Source: Peptoniphilus obesi ph1 (GTDB lineage: Bacteria > Bacillota > Clostridia > Tissierellales > Peptoniphilaceae). From it: a DNA stretch of 64,000 bases. Within the stretch, counting starts at the first letter, position 1. The number at the start of each line of letters is the position of its first letter. The stretch lies in assembly GCF_000311865.1 (NCBI RefSeq), contig NZ_HE978581.1, positions 32,549 through 96,548 on the forward strand, in the 5' to 3' direction. Of this stretch, positions 52,437 through 62,156 are shown piece after piece. The translations under genes and the position numbers were made by a program. Below the pieces are notes generated by a model that did not search any database, was not told the origin of the DNA, and saw nothing but the letters and a program-made list of their open reading frames with translations.

Positions 52437-55038
52437 CAATATCACTTACTTTTTTTATAATTTCATTTAAAAGATTCAATCCATTTATTGGAGTTAAAGA
52501 ATTTATATCTATATTTTTTATATCTTTTATTAATTCTTCAAGTTCAGGATTTACTTTAGTTAAATTCTTTTTATCAATGTATTCTTTTTCTAAATTAACA
52601 TCAAAGTTTTTCTTTTTAGAAAGACTATCCAATATATTTTCTGCTCTTAATAAAATTTCTTTATTTATACCAGCTAGTTTTGCCACTTCAATACCATATG
52701 AGTTATCTGTATAGCCTTCAATGATTTTTCTTAGAAAAACAATATCACCATCATTTTCTTCAACCTGTGATGTTAAATTAGTTATGCAATCGTAACTATT
52801 ACTTAATTCAACAAGTTCATGGTAGTGAGTTGCAAAAAGCGTTTTAGCCTTAATATGCTCTGCTATATATTCAACTATAGACCAAGCTAATGATATTCCG
52901 TCATAAGTGCTCGTTCCCCTACCCACTTCATCAAGGATTATTAGAGAATTATGACTAGCATTTTTTATTATGTTAGCAACTTCTTTCATTTCAACCATGA
53001 AAGTAGAGTCGCCTTGGGCAAGATTGTCTGATGCACCAATTCTAGTAAATATTTTATCAACAAGAAAAATATTTGCCTGACTTGCGGGGACAAAAGAACC
53101 TATTTGTGCCATTATTGATATCAAAGCAACCTGTCTCATATAAGTAGACTTACCAGACATATTAGGACCGGTGATAATATGAATTAAATTTTCTTTATTA
53201 TCTAAATAAGTATCATTGGCTATAAAGTTTTCTTCTTGCAGATTTTTTTCTACTATTGGATGTCTGCCATCTTTTATATCTAAAATTCCTTGCTCATTTA
53301 TATGAGGTCTAACATAGTTGTTCTTAATAGATTTGTCTGCAAAGTTAAGTAGTATATCAATCTTTGCTATTGTCTTGGATAAGTTTTGAATTTTTGAAAT
53401 ATTATTACTCAAATCCTTTTTTAAATTTGAAAATATTTCACTTTGCAAGTCTAAAGCTTCATCTTTTGAACTAAGTAACTTAGATTCCATTTCCTTTAGC
53501 TCAATTGAAAAATATCTCTCAGATCCTACTAAAGTTTGTTTTCTAATATAGTTTTCTGGAATCTTATCTATAAAAGATTTAGTCACTTCTATAAAATATC
53601 CTAAAATCTTATTGTATTTTATTCTTAAATTTTTTATTCCAGTTTTTTCTCTTTCTTCTTGTTCAAATTCGAGAATCCATTCCTTGGATCTCTGACTGAT
53701 ATCAAATAAATTAGCTAATTCTTCTGAATAAGAACGTTTTATATATTGCTTTTCCTCATAATTTGCTGGAGGATCTTCAATTATTATTTCATCTATTTCT
53801 TTAATTACATCTAATAAAGGATCTATCTGGTCAGCTATTTTTATTAGTATTTCTTTATCAGAATTTGATAATATTTGCTTTAAATCAAGTATATTTTTTA
53901 AGGAGAGCTTTAAAGAAATCAAATCTTTTGGATTTATAGTGTCGTTAGAAATTTTTACGCATAGTCTTTCTATGTCATAAATTTTATTAACTTTTTTGAT
54001 TAAATCATCTAAAAGAATAAAATCTGAGCAGAAACTATCAATTACGTCATATCTATTTTCTATAATTTCCTTATTTTTAAGTGGTTCTTCAATCCATCTT
54101 TTTAATTCTCTAGACCCCATTGATGTTTTGCAATTATCTAAAACTCCAAGTAAAGAATAAGATTTACTAGAAGAATTTATAGTATTAACTAGCTCAAGAT
54201 TTCTTCTAGAGGCCTCATCTATACTCATATACTCATCTAGATCATAATATTTCATAGAATTAATATGTTTTAATGAAATCTTTTGAGTTCTTGATAAGTA
54301 ATTTAATAATAAGTTTATAGATGTAAAATCGGTAATCTTTTTAGTATTTTTTAAGTCTTTTAGGTCATTTAAAATATTCTTACCAAGTAAATCTGATGTA
54401 TATTTTTCAAGATCTATATTTTGGTCAGTAGAATAATAGTTAATATAACAAGAAAATTTTGATAGTATCTTTTTAAAATTTTTATCGTCTAGATTATTTA
54501 TTAATAACTCACTAGGATTAATTTTATAAAATTCATCCACAAAGAAGTTAAGCAACTTATCAAAAGAAAGAAAGTTCTTCTCTGTAACATAAAAATCTCC
54601 AGTACTATAATCTACATAAGATATAGAGATTGAAGTTTTTGTCAAAAAAGCTGCTAGTAAATAGTTATTATCTCTATTATTTAAATAATTACTATCTGTA
54701 AAAGTTCCAGGTGTTAAAATTTTTATTACTTCTCTTTTAACAATAGATTTAGCTAGTTTAGGATCTTCTACTTGCTCGCATATTGCTACTTTATGGCCTC
54801 TATTAATAAGCTTTGAAATATAAGAATCTGAAACATGGTAAGGAAAACCACACATAGGAACATCATTTTTTGTAGTAGCTCTTTTGGTAAGAGTTAAATC
54901 TAATTCTTTTGATACAAGTATTGCATCGTCAAAAAACATTTCATAAAAATCGCCCAGTCTAAATAGCAATATTTCATCTTGGTGTTTTTCTTTTACCTCT
55001 AAATATTGTTTCATCATGGGAGTTAATTTGGTTTCCAT
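52426..55038 (-). CDS. mutS: DNA mismatch repair protein MutS
   Basis: An 870-residue mismatch-recognition ATPase. The mismatch-reading motif is LGDFYEMFF (about 28-36). Connector, lever and clamp regions follow, then Walker A GPNMSGKST (about 615-623), Walker B LIILDEVGRGTST and the C-terminal helix-turn-helix region. ATG 55038 is annotated; TTG 55047, three codons earlier, is also possible, and both overlap or abut the miaB stop. The order miaB-mutS-mutL-miaA is conserved in Firmicutes. Confidence 0.96.
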   Translation of the reverse strand: METKLTPMMKQYLEVKEKHQDEILLFRLGDFYEMFFDDAILVSKELDLTLTKRATTKNDVPMCGFPYHVSDSYISKLINRGHKVAICEQVEDPKLAKSIVKREVIKILTPGTFTDSNYLNNRDNNYLLAAFLTKTSISISYVDYSTGDFYVTEKNFLSFDKLLNFFVDEFYKINPSELLINNLDDKNFKKILSKFSCYINYYSTDQNIDLEKYTSDLLGKNILNDLKDLKNTKKITDFTSINLLLNYLSRTQKISLKHINSMKYYDLDEYMSIDEASRRNLELVNTINSSSKSYSLLGVLDNCKTSMGSRELKRWIEEPLKNKEIIENRYDVIDSFCSDFILLDDLIKKVNKIYDIERLCVKISNDTINPKDLISLKLSLKNILDLKQILSNSDKEILIKIADQIDPLLDVIKEIDEIIIEDPPANYEEKQYIKRSYSEELANLFDISQRSKEWILEFEQEEREKTGIKNLRIKYNKILGYFIEVTKSFIDKIPENYIRKQTLVGSERYFSIELKEMESKLLSSKDEALDLQSEIFSNLKKDLSNNISKIQNLSKTIAKIDILLNFADKSIKNNYVRPHINEQGILDIKDGRHPIVEKNLQEENFIANDTYLDNKENLIHIITGPNMSGKSTYMRQVALISIMAQIGSFVPASQANIFLVDKIFTRIGASDNLAQGDSTFMVEMKEVANIIKNASHNSLIILDEVGRGTSTYDGISLAWSIVEYIAEHIKAKTLFATHYHELVELSNSYDCITNLTSQVEENDGDIVFLRKIIEGYTDNSYGIEVAKLAGINKEILLRAENILDSLSKKKNFDVNLEKEYIDKKNLTKVNPELEELIKDIKNIDINSLTPINGLNLLNEIIKKVSDIDDN

Positions 55039-55039
55039 A

Positions 55040-56437
55040 TCACTCAATTAAATCACCATTTAAAGAAAAAGTATTTGCAGATGTAATATTTACATCAACA
55101 ATTTCTCCGATATGTTTAGGATCACCTTTAAAATTAACCGTCTTAAAGGATTCAGTTCTACCAGTTAATATGTCGTTTCTTGTTTTAGAAAGTCCTTCAA
55201 CCAATACTTTTTGATTAGTATTTATTAAATTTTCATTTTTCTTTAGCTGTATAGGATATAAAACATCAAGTAGTTTTTGGAATCTTTCATGTTTTATTTT
55301 ATCTGGAACTTGATCTTTAGATCTTGCAGCTATTGTACCTTCCCTCTTTGAATAAATAAAAGTAAAAGAAGTATCGTATTCAACTTTTTTACAAAGGTCT
55401 AAAGTTTCTTCAAAGTCTTCTTCAGTCTCACCAGGAAAACCAATCATAAGATCAGTTGAAAGAGCAATATCTGGATTGATTGTCTTGATTTTATCTATTA
55501 ATTTTAAATAATCTTCTTTGCTGTATTTTCTATTCATTTTCTTTAATAGCCTAGTAGAGCCTGATTGAACTGGAAGATGTAAAAAGTTAGATAATTTATC
55601 TAGATCTTTATAAGCATAAATTAGTTCATCAGATATATCTTTAGGATGCGATGTCATAAATCTAATTCTTTCAATTCCATCAATATCATTAATTGCATAT
55701 AAAAGATCTGCAAAAGAAGTTTTATTTGATAAATTCTTTCCGTATGAATTAACATTTTGGCCAAGAAGAGTTACTTCCTTACAACCGTTTGCTGCAAGTT
55801 CTTTTATTTCTCTTAATATATCTTCTTTTTCCCTACTATTTTCACGTCCCCTGGTATATGGAACTATGCAGAAAGTACAAAAGTTATTGCAGCCATACAT
55901 TATATTTACATATGATTTAAATTTATAAAGCCTATCAGCTCCCAATAAATCATCATTATTTGAAATATTTTCATCTATATCAATTGCAATTTTATTGTCT
56001 AAGCTATTTTTGTAGATCAATTCTGGTAATCTCCAAATATTATTTGTTCCAAAAATAATATCTACATTATCAAATTTATCTACAACATATTCTCTAGATT
56101 CTTTTCTTTGCATCATACAGCCACACACTGCTAATTTTAAATCTTTATTAGAATTATTTTTTAAGTGTTTTAAATTACCTAATTGTCCATAAACCTTATC
56201 TTCTGCAGAATGTCTAACAGAGCAAGTATTTACAATAACAAAGTCAGAATCATCAATATTGTCAACTATCTTATAACCCATTTTTTGAAGTAACCAAGCG
56301 ATTTTTTCGGAGTCATGCTCATTCATTTGGCAACCATGAGTAATAATTGTCGCTTTTTTATCATTATCTTGTTTTATATAGCTTATATATTGATCAATAT
56401 TATTGTTATAGTCATTTATAATATTTAAGTTATCCAT
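55040..56437 (-). CDS. miaB: tRNA ms2i6A37 methylthiotransferase MiaB
   Basis: A 465-residue radical-SAM enzyme. The N-terminal UPF0004 domain has its three cysteines (THGCQMNEHDSEK, VNTCSVRH, CGCMMQR), the radical-SAM motif is GCNNFCTFCIVPYTRG (about 178-193) with CxxxCxxC, and a TRAM domain ends the protein. Two [4Fe-4S] clusters are needed, tying it to the suf operon. It is separated from the split SbcC gene by a terminator-like hairpin, so it probably has its own promoter. RimO, its paralogue, is at 62.7-64 kb. Confidence 0.96.
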   Translation of the reverse strand: MDNLNIINDYNNNIDQYISYIKQDNDKKATIITHGCQMNEHDSEKIAWLLQKMGYKIVDNIDDSDFVIVNTCSVRHSAEDKVYGQLGNLKHLKNNSNKDLKLAVCGCMMQRKESREYVVDKFDNVDIIFGTNNIWRLPELIYKNSLDNKIAIDIDENISNNDDLLGADRLYKFKSYVNIMYGCNNFCTFCIVPYTRGRENSREKEDILREIKELAANGCKEVTLLGQNVNSYGKNLSNKTSFADLLYAINDIDGIERIRFMTSHPKDISDELIYAYKDLDKLSNFLHLPVQSGSTRLLKKMNRKYSKEDYLKLIDKIKTINPDIALSTDLMIGFPGETEEDFEETLDLCKKVEYDTSFTFIYSKREGTIAARSKDQVPDKIKHERFQKLLDVLYPIQLKKNENLINTNQKVLVEGLSKTRNDILTGRTESFKTVNFKGDPKHIGEIVDVNITSANTFSLNGDLIE

Positions 56438-56473
56438 TTCTATTATCCTTTCTAGAATAATTTATTAAATAAA

Positions 56474-56495
56474 AATAAACTCATCTGAGCTTATT
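56474..56495 (-). terminator. Terminator after the split SbcC operon
   Basis: AATAAACTCA (56474-56483) pairs with TGAGCTTATT (56486-56495), one mismatch. It overlaps the stop of the Walker B-half gene, and on the minus strand a T-rich tail follows. Confidence 0.65.
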
Positions 56496-57146
56496 TAAAA
56501 TCTTCGTTTAGTTCAGCATAAGAAACACCATTTCTATTATAAATAGTATATGATTTATCGCAGATTTCGCTTAGATGTTTATTATGAGTAACCATTAATA
56601 TTTGTCTTTTAAAATATCTCGATGAGTTCTTAAGAAATTCTCCCAAATTAAATATATAATCGTCACTAACATGCTTGCCAGGTTCATCAAAGATCAGTGG
56701 TCCTTCCAAGCTTGGACGTTTATTTATAGATATAAAAGCAATTCTAAGTGCGATTGAAATTATATCTACTATTCCCCCACCCCTAGCAAGTTCTGGTTCT
56801 GTTTTAACACTGTAGCCATTGTAGTTTGAAATAACATAGAATTGAGCTTGAGGAATTTCTCTTTTTTCTGTAATTTCTACAACAAATTCAATATCTGTTT
56901 CTAATATAGTTTGTAGACATTTAGTAACCAGCATTTCAATTTGTCTTTTAGCTTGCTCTCTTCCGTAACTAGAAGTCTCTTGAAATAGTATTTGAACCTT
57001 GGATAAGATATCTTCATATTCTTCAATTTTTCTCAGTTCATCATTTGTTTTTTAAAATTTGATTCTAATAAGTCCCTTTTTCCCTTATCAATATTGATTT
57101 CACTTTCTAGACTTACTATATAATCATTTAAGTCATTGATATCCAT
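56491..57146 (-). pseudogene. C-terminal (signature/Walker B) half of a split SbcC/Rad50-like ATPase, frame broken once
   Basis: ATG 57146 follows a GGAATG ribosome site, 4 bp after the coiled-coil gene, and codes about 33 residues before meeting a stop. The rest is open in the -1 frame. One added base in the T6/A4 stretch 57048-57057 gives one 218-residue protein: coiled coil (about 1-75), ABC signature region ARGGGIVDIISIALRIAF, Walker B PLIFDEPGKHVSDD and the H-loop MVTHNKHLSEI. It lacks Walker A, which is coded by the gene at 57432-58874, so the two should form one ATPase. The frame break is probably a base-calling error like those in sufB and rny. An ORF starting at 56934 would lose the coiled coil. 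Confidence 0.75.
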
Positions 57147-57150
57147 TAAA

Positions 57151-57405
57151 TCATTCCTTAGGCATTAATTCTTGAGCTTGTTTGAAAAGACTGTCTATCT
57201 CTTTTTTGATTTTTGAAATTTCATTTTCTAAATTCTCAGGATCAATGTTTTGAGCTTGTATCTCTTTTACAATTTCCTCTTTTTGAGAATATAATTGCTC
57301 AAGCCTAGCTTCTGCTTTATATTTGATATTTTTTTGTCTATCTAAATCGTCTCTTAATTTCTTTAGCTGATCTTCATAATTTATATTATTTTCATTATTA
57401 TTCAT
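57151..57405 (-). CDS. Small coiled-coil protein of the split SbcC locus (84 aa)
   Basis: An 84-residue, highly charged protein predicted to be almost wholly coiled coil (EDQLKKLRDDLDRQKN, KAEARLEQLYSQKEEIVKEI, ENEISKIKKEIDSLFKQAQ). It lies between the two ATPase halves, 26 bp after the first and 4 bp before the second, with its own AGGTGAT ribosome site. It could supply part of the returning coiled-coil strand missing from the short second half, or be a separate adaptor. I recognise no family. Its role is inferred from position only. Confidence 0.7.
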   Translation of the reverse strand: MNNNENNINYEDQLKKLRDDLDRQKNIKYKAEARLEQLYSQKEEIVKEIQAQNIDPENLENEISKIKKEIDSLFKQAQELMPKE

Positions 57406-57431
57406 AATATCACCTGTACCTAATGACTAAA

Positions 57432-58874
57432 TTAAAGTTCGTGCTTTAAATGCGAAATTGCATTATCGTCTATCTCACTCATACAATATGGACAGTGTCC
57501 AAGTTCTAGTAAAGTATTTATATATGCTTTTGATAATAAATCGATTTTCTTATTATCCTTATTTATATCTTCAAGCAAGACTTTTGAGTTTTGATTAATA
57601 ATATTTAAGTCAGATATTAACTTATCGTATTTTAGATAAGATTTAATTTTATCTTTCAATTCATCATAATTCTTATCTACTTGGTCTAAATTTTTATATG
57701 ATTCAAGAAAACTTTTGCCTTTTTTGATTCTTGAATTTAAATCTTTATAGTTTGTATTAAAATTAATAAAACTATTGAATTTTAATAAATTATTATCAAT
57801 TTCTTGATATAACTTTACTAAATTATCTGTATTTTTATATTTTTCATATAAAGATTTATTTTCTTCTATGTTATTAAGAATTTTTTTATAATTTATATTG
57901 TAATCATTTAATACTTTATATTTAGAAAAATAAGAATGGTAAATATCTTGATAAATTTTATCTATATCTTCAATATTTTTAAGTGATTTAATTTTGCTTA
58001 AATTATCTTTAATTTCAATTTTGTTTTTAGTGTAATTATCTCTCAGTCTAGATAAAGAATAGTAAGTCTTTGTAGTATTTTCACAAGTTTTAGCTATATT
58101 TATAAGTTTATCTAGGTTTTTATATTTGTCTAAGATTTCTTCACTTTCTTTTATTTCTATATTTAATTTATCTAAAGCGATTTTATAATTTTTATATTGT
58201 TTGTGAACTTTTTCTAAATTTTTGATTTTATCTCTTATAGCTTTGAGCTTATTTGATAATCTTATTTTTTCTTCTAAATAATCATATTTTTTTATTTGTT
58301 CTTTATAATCATCGATTTGATTTTGTAAGAGCTTAGCTTGGTATTGAGTGTTTTTGCGATCTCTTATAGTGTCTCGCATTGCATTATCTACTAAATTAAC
58401 TTTTACTATTCTACCTATTGCACTAGCTCTTAAAGAGGGTTTTTCATTTATTAGAAAGGGTCCTTCTAATTGTTCAGCTATGTTTAAAATATAATTATTA
58501 TTTTCATCAAATTCTATTTTAAACATATTGATTTCATCTATGATTTCTTTTGGAACATTTCTTCCAAAGGCCTCAAAATTATATTCCTCTCCATTTGATT
58601 TCTTTAGATAATAGGAATTTTTAGAAGCTGTTCTTAGCCTTCTAACTATGGCGCCTGTATTAAAATGAACTGTTACCCAGCATTTTGTTTCATCTTGTCT
58701 GATAAAAGCATCACCTTGTGGTTCATTGAAAAGTGCCCATTTTACTGCTCTTATTATAGATGTTTTACCACTATCAGAATTTCCTATTATTACATTTAGC
58801 CCCTTGTCAAATTCCATAACTGTATTTTTATGAGACTGAAAGTTTACAAGTTCTAATTTACTTATATAAATCAA
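57432..58874 (-). CDS. N-terminal (Walker A) half of a split SbcC/Rad50-like ATPase with terminal CxxC
   Basis: A 480-residue protein. It opens like SbcC/Rad50 (LELVNFQSHKNTVMEF, Walker A GNSDSGKTS at 31-39). It has a Q-loop-like region (about 125-155; EQLEGPFL) and then about 290 residues of coiled coil rich in Lys, Asn and Tyr. It ends with C461-P-Y-C464, the Rad50 zinc-hook pattern, only 16 residues from the stop. In whole Rad50 proteins the hook is central and the coil returns to a Walker B lobe; here that lobe is a separate gene. The start overlaps the SbcD-like gene by 4 bp. Confidence 0.85.
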   Translation of the reverse strand: MIYISKLELVNFQSHKNTVMEFDKGLNVIIGNSDSGKTSIIRAVKWALFNEPQGDAFIRQDETKCWVTVHFNTGAIVRRLRTASKNSYYLKKSNGEEYNFEAFGRNVPKEIIDEINMFKIEFDENNNYILNIAEQLEGPFLINEKPSLRASAIGRIVKVNLVDNAMRDTIRDRKNTQYQAKLLQNQIDDYKEQIKKYDYLEEKIRLSNKLKAIRDKIKNLEKVHKQYKNYKIALDKLNIEIKESEEILDKYKNLDKLINIAKTCENTTKTYYSLSRLRDNYTKNKIEIKDNLSKIKSLKNIEDIDKIYQDIYHSYFSKYKVLNDYNINYKKILNNIEENKSLYEKYKNTDNLVKLYQEIDNNLLKFNSFINFNTNYKDLNSRIKKGKSFLESYKNLDQVDKNYDELKDKIKSYLKYDKLISDLNIINQNSKVLLEDINKDNKKIDLLSKAYINTLLELGHCPYCMSEIDDNAISHLKHEL

Positions 58875-59854
58875 AAAAATTCAGCCTCTCTTTCTTGTTG
58901 CTTTTGTATTCTTAGTCTAGCTTCATTTTTAACCTTATCATCTAGACTTTTATTCTTCATTATTTCATCCAGTATAGTGAATACATCTATATTATTCAAA
59001 TCTTGAGAAGATTGGACTAATTGTTCAAATTCATTTAACTTAGACCTTTTAAACTTATGTCTTTCCATTTCAGACCTATCAAGAACAAGATTGCCATCTA
59101 AGGCAGTTTTTAAATAGACATCTTTCATCTCTATTTTGTCTGTCAATTCTACTATTTTAACCTTAGGCCTTCTATTTATCTCTGATAAAGAGTTAGATAT
59201 TCTGATTAAAGCACCTGGATTAATAAACCATTTTCCATTTATTTGTGTATCTTTAAAACCAAAGTGATAATGGGCTCCAAATGTTATATCTGCCTTTGTT
59301 TCCTTAATATCATCAATTAAAGTAACATCAACACCATCAACAAAGGCTTTGTCAAGTAAAAATCCATGAGTTAAATGAATCATATAATCAACTTCTGGAT
59401 TTTTTTCTGCGACTATATAATCTTCTTTGTTTATAACCTCATCCATTCCAACATGGTAAGGATTTGCAGTTATTTGTACTTTTACATTATCTTTTGATTT
59501 AAATATTATTTTCTTATCATTAATTAGTTTCAAAACATTAAAACTATCTAGTAATCCTAGCACAGTTCTAGATAAGGTTTTAGTATTTTGACCAAATATA
59601 TCATGATTGCCACTAACTATATAAATTGGAGCTTTAAATTTTTGAAATATCTCTGCAAAATCTGAAACAACAGAAATAGAAGTATCTGGTCTATCAAAAA
59701 GATCTCCTCCATGTAAAACGAGATCTACATCTTCTGATATACTTATCTCAGCTACTTCATTTATTTTATTTTTTATAGTTTCTAAATAATTATCTATCCT
59801 ATTTTTTGGATTTGTTGCCCTGATATGAGTATCAGTAAAATATAAGAGCTTCAT
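58871..59854 (-). CDS. SbcD/Mre11-like metallophosphoesterase
   Basis: A 327-residue calcineurin-type nuclease. The metal motifs are in order: FTDTHIR (D8, H10), LHGGDLFDRP (D51), SGNHDIFG (N83, H84), LTHGFL (about 165) and FGAHYHFGF (about 195). A C-terminal about 80-residue tail would be the ATPase-binding region. It overlaps the split ATPase gene by 4 bp and follows recA by 20 bp. It is shorter than typical SbcD (about 370-400). The expected role is nucleolytic opening of DNA ends or hairpins for RecA. Confidence 0.88.
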   Translation of the reverse strand: MKLLYFTDTHIRATNPKNRIDNYLETIKNKINEVAEISISEDVDLVLHGGDLFDRPDTSISVVSDFAEIFQKFKAPIYIVSGNHDIFGQNTKTLSRTVLGLLDSFNVLKLINDKKIIFKSKDNVKVQITANPYHVGMDEVINKEDYIVAEKNPEVDYMIHLTHGFLLDKAFVDGVDVTLIDDIKETKADITFGAHYHFGFKDTQINGKWFINPGALIRISNSLSEINRRPKVKIVELTDKIEMKDVYLKTALDGNLVLDRSEMERHKFKRSKLNEFEQLVQSSQDLNNIDVFTILDEIMKNKSLDDKVKNEARLRIQKQQEREAEFF

Positions 59855-59874
59855 TTTAAAGCCACCTACTTATC

Positions 59875-60909
59875 TTATTCTTCTGTATCTTCGCTTTCTT
59901 CTACTTTATCTTGATCTTCTCCTAAGCCATACACATCTCTAATTTTTAATTCAATTTCTCTAGATATTTCTTCATTTTCTTTTAAAAAGTCTTTGGAGTT
60001 TTCTCTACCTTGACCTAATCTGTGTTCATTATAACTATACCAAGCACCAGACTTATCAATAATGCCAGCATCTACCCCAACATCTAATATTGTTCCCTCT
60101 CTTGATATTCCCTTACCATACATAATATCAAATTCAGCTTGTTTAAATGGAGGAGCTACTTTATTTTTAACAACTTTTACTCTAACCCTATTTCCAACAA
60201 TATTATCTCCTTGTTTTAAATTTTCAATTCTTCTGATATCAAGTCTTATTGTTGAATAGAATTTAAGGGCTCTACCACCTGTAGTAGTTTCAGGATTTCC
60301 AAACATAACCCCAACTTTTTCTCTTAATTGATTTATAAAAATTACTGAGGATTTAGATCTGTTTATGGCACCAGTTAATTTTCTAAGGGCTTGAGACATA
60401 AGTCTTGCTTGAAGACCAATATGACTGTCTCCCATTTCTCCCTCAATTTCAGCTTTTGGAACAAGAGCTGCAACTGAGTCGACAACTATAACATCTACTG
60501 CATTAGATCTAACAAGGGATTCTGTTATTTCTAGAGCTTGTTCACCTGTATCAGGTTGAGAAATTACTAAGTTTTCTATATCAACACCCAAATTTTTGGC
60601 ATATGTTGGGTCAAGAGCATGTTCAGCATCTATAAAAGCTGCTATACCACCTTTTTTTTGAGTTTCAGCTAATATATGAAGTGCTAGAGTTGTTTTACCA
60701 GAAGATTCTGGTCCATAAATTTCTATAATTCTTCCCTTTGGTATACCACCCACTCCTAGAGCAAGATCTAGAGCTAAAGATCCAGTAGGTATAGTTTCAA
60801 TATCTAGTTTGCTATCGCTTCCCAGCTTCATTATTGAACCCTTACCAAATTGTTTTTCTATTCTTGATATAGCCGCCTCAAGTGCCTGGCTTCTTTCATC
60901 TTTTGACAT
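59875..60909 (-). CDS. recA: Recombinase RecA
   Basis: A 344-residue strand-exchange protein and SOS co-protease. It has Walker [10 protein letters not shown] (66-74), DNA-binding loops ([20 protein letters not shown] region about 155-175; [16 protein letters not shown] about 205-220) and an acidic C-terminus. It follows cinA by 1 bp, the usual Firmicutes order. Downstream, where rny often sits, the split SbcCD genes are found. Its filament would trigger LexA cleavage (lexA at 47.8 kb). Confidence 0.97.
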   Translation of the reverse strand: MSKDERSQALEAAISRIEKQFGKGSIMKLGSDSKLDIETIPTGSLALDLALGVGGIPKGRIIEIYGPESSGKTTLALHILAETQKKGGIAAFIDAEHALDPTYAKNLGVDIENLVISQPDTGEQALEITESLVRSNAVDVIVVDSVAALVPKAEIEGEMGDSHIGLQARLMSQALRKLTGAINRSKSSVIFINQLREKVGVMFGNPETTTGGRALKFYSTIRLDIRRIENLKQGDNIVGNRVRVKVVKNKVAPPFKQAEFDIMYGKGISREGTILDVGVDAGIIDKSGAWYSYNEHRLGQGRENSKDFLKENEEISREIELKIRDVYGLGEDQDKVEESEDTEE

Positions 60910-60910
60910 T

Positions 60911-62140
60911 TCAATCCTCCTGTAAATCTTTAATTAATGTTGATAATATCTTATTTGCAGTTTTCATTTGTATTTCATTTCTATTTCCTGAAAAATCATA
61001 TTTTTCAATTCTATAATTTGAATCTGAATAGTAATAGCAAGCATATACTGTACCAATTGGCTTTTCGTCGCAAATTGGTCCTGCCTCACCTGTAACAGAA
61101 ATATTGACTTGACTCATGCCCAAAGAGTTAAGACCCTTTGCCATCTCATACGCTGTCTGTTCTGAAACAGCTCCATATTTATTCAAAGTATTTTCTGATA
61201 CACCTAATATCTTATGCTTAGATAAGTTCGAATAACAAACGATTGAGTTTTTAAGAATTTGTGATGCTCCAGATATTTTAGTAATCATTGATGCTAATAA
61301 TCCACCTGTTATAGATTCTGCAAATGATATTTTTAAATTCTTTTCTTTTAAAATTTCTACTAATTTTTCGGCCTCTGATTTTTTATCTAAATCATCATAT
61401 ATATAAGCTTCGAAGCTTTTGAAAAGTTTTTCTGATACAAATTCTACTTTTTGCTGTAAAAGCAATCTATCCTTTCCTTCGGCTAGTATTTTAATTTCAG
61501 TATATTTAAATTTAGCAAAGGTATTTATAGATAGATCAGAGTCCTCAAGATCTAACTCTCTAATCATAGACTCAACTCTACTTTCGCCAAGTTCTTTAAC
61601 ATTTATTGACTTAGTAAAAATCATTGAATCATCATCTATTAAATTAACAATATATTCATCGACCATTCCCCTAAATTCATTAGGTGGCCCCGGCAATAAA
61701 AAGTATTTTACCCCATCTTTTTCTAAAACTTCTCCAGGAGCTTGTCCATGGTTATTATCCAAAATAAGAGAAGATTCAATAACAAATGCCTGTTTTTTAT
61801 TATTTTCTGTTAATTTATATTTTCTTTTTTTACTTCTATCTATTAATTTTTTATATTGTTTTTCATCTAATATTAAGTCCTTATCTAAAAATTTAGCTAG
61901 AACTTCTTTTGTCATATCGTCCTTGGTAGGACCTAAGCCACCACATAAGAATATTAAATCTACTTTTTTTGAATATTCTTCAATACACGATTTTATATCT
62001 TCAAAATCATCTCTCAGAGATATATGGTAACTAACATGTACACCTTGGTCTGTTAATTTTTCTGCTAAATAAGCAGAGTTAGTATTAACTACACTTCCTA
62101 TAACTAACTCTGTACCTATTGTAATAATGGCTGCTTTCAT
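60911..62140 (-). CDS. cinA: CinA family protein (MoCF-like domain plus PncC nicotinamide deamidase)
   Basis: A 409-residue two-domain protein. The N-terminal molybdopterin-binding-like domain (about 1-170) has [16 protein letters not shown] and [14 protein letters not shown], and the C-terminal PncC-like domain (about 250-405) has [15 protein letters not shown] and SVTGEAGP. It may hydrolyse ADP-ribose-type compounds and nicotinamide mononucleotide. It is competence- and damage-linked in some Firmicutes because it is co-transcribed with recA, as here. The long antisense ORF across it is a shadow. Confidence 0.94.
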   Translation of the reverse strand: MKAAIITIGTELVIGSVVNTNSAYLAEKLTDQGVHVSYHISLRDDFEDIKSCIEEYSKKVDLIFLCGGLGPTKDDMTKEVLAKFLDKDLILDEKQYKKLIDRSKKRKYKLTENNKKQAFVIESSLILDNNHGQAPGEVLEKDGVKYFLLPGPPNEFRGMVDEYIVNLIDDDSMIFTKSINVKELGESRVESMIRELDLEDSDLSINTFAKFKYTEIKILAEGKDRLLLQQKVEFVSEKLFKSFEAYIYDDLDKKSEAEKLVEILKEKNLKISFAESITGGLLASMITKISGASQILKNSIVCYSNLSKHKILGVSENTLNKYGAVSEQTAYEMAKGLNSLGMSQVNISVTGEAGPICDEKPIGTVYACYYYSDSNYRIEKYDFSGNRNEIQMKTANKILSTLIKDLQED

Positions 62141-62156
62141 TTATCTTTCACCTAAA

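Noticed and set aside
61419-62030. A 203-codon plus-strand open frame opposite cinA
   Set aside because: It is fully antisense to well-conserved cinA sequence, has a hydrophobic Ser/Leu/Ile/Phe composition typical of shadow frames in AT-rich DNA, and has no ribosome site.
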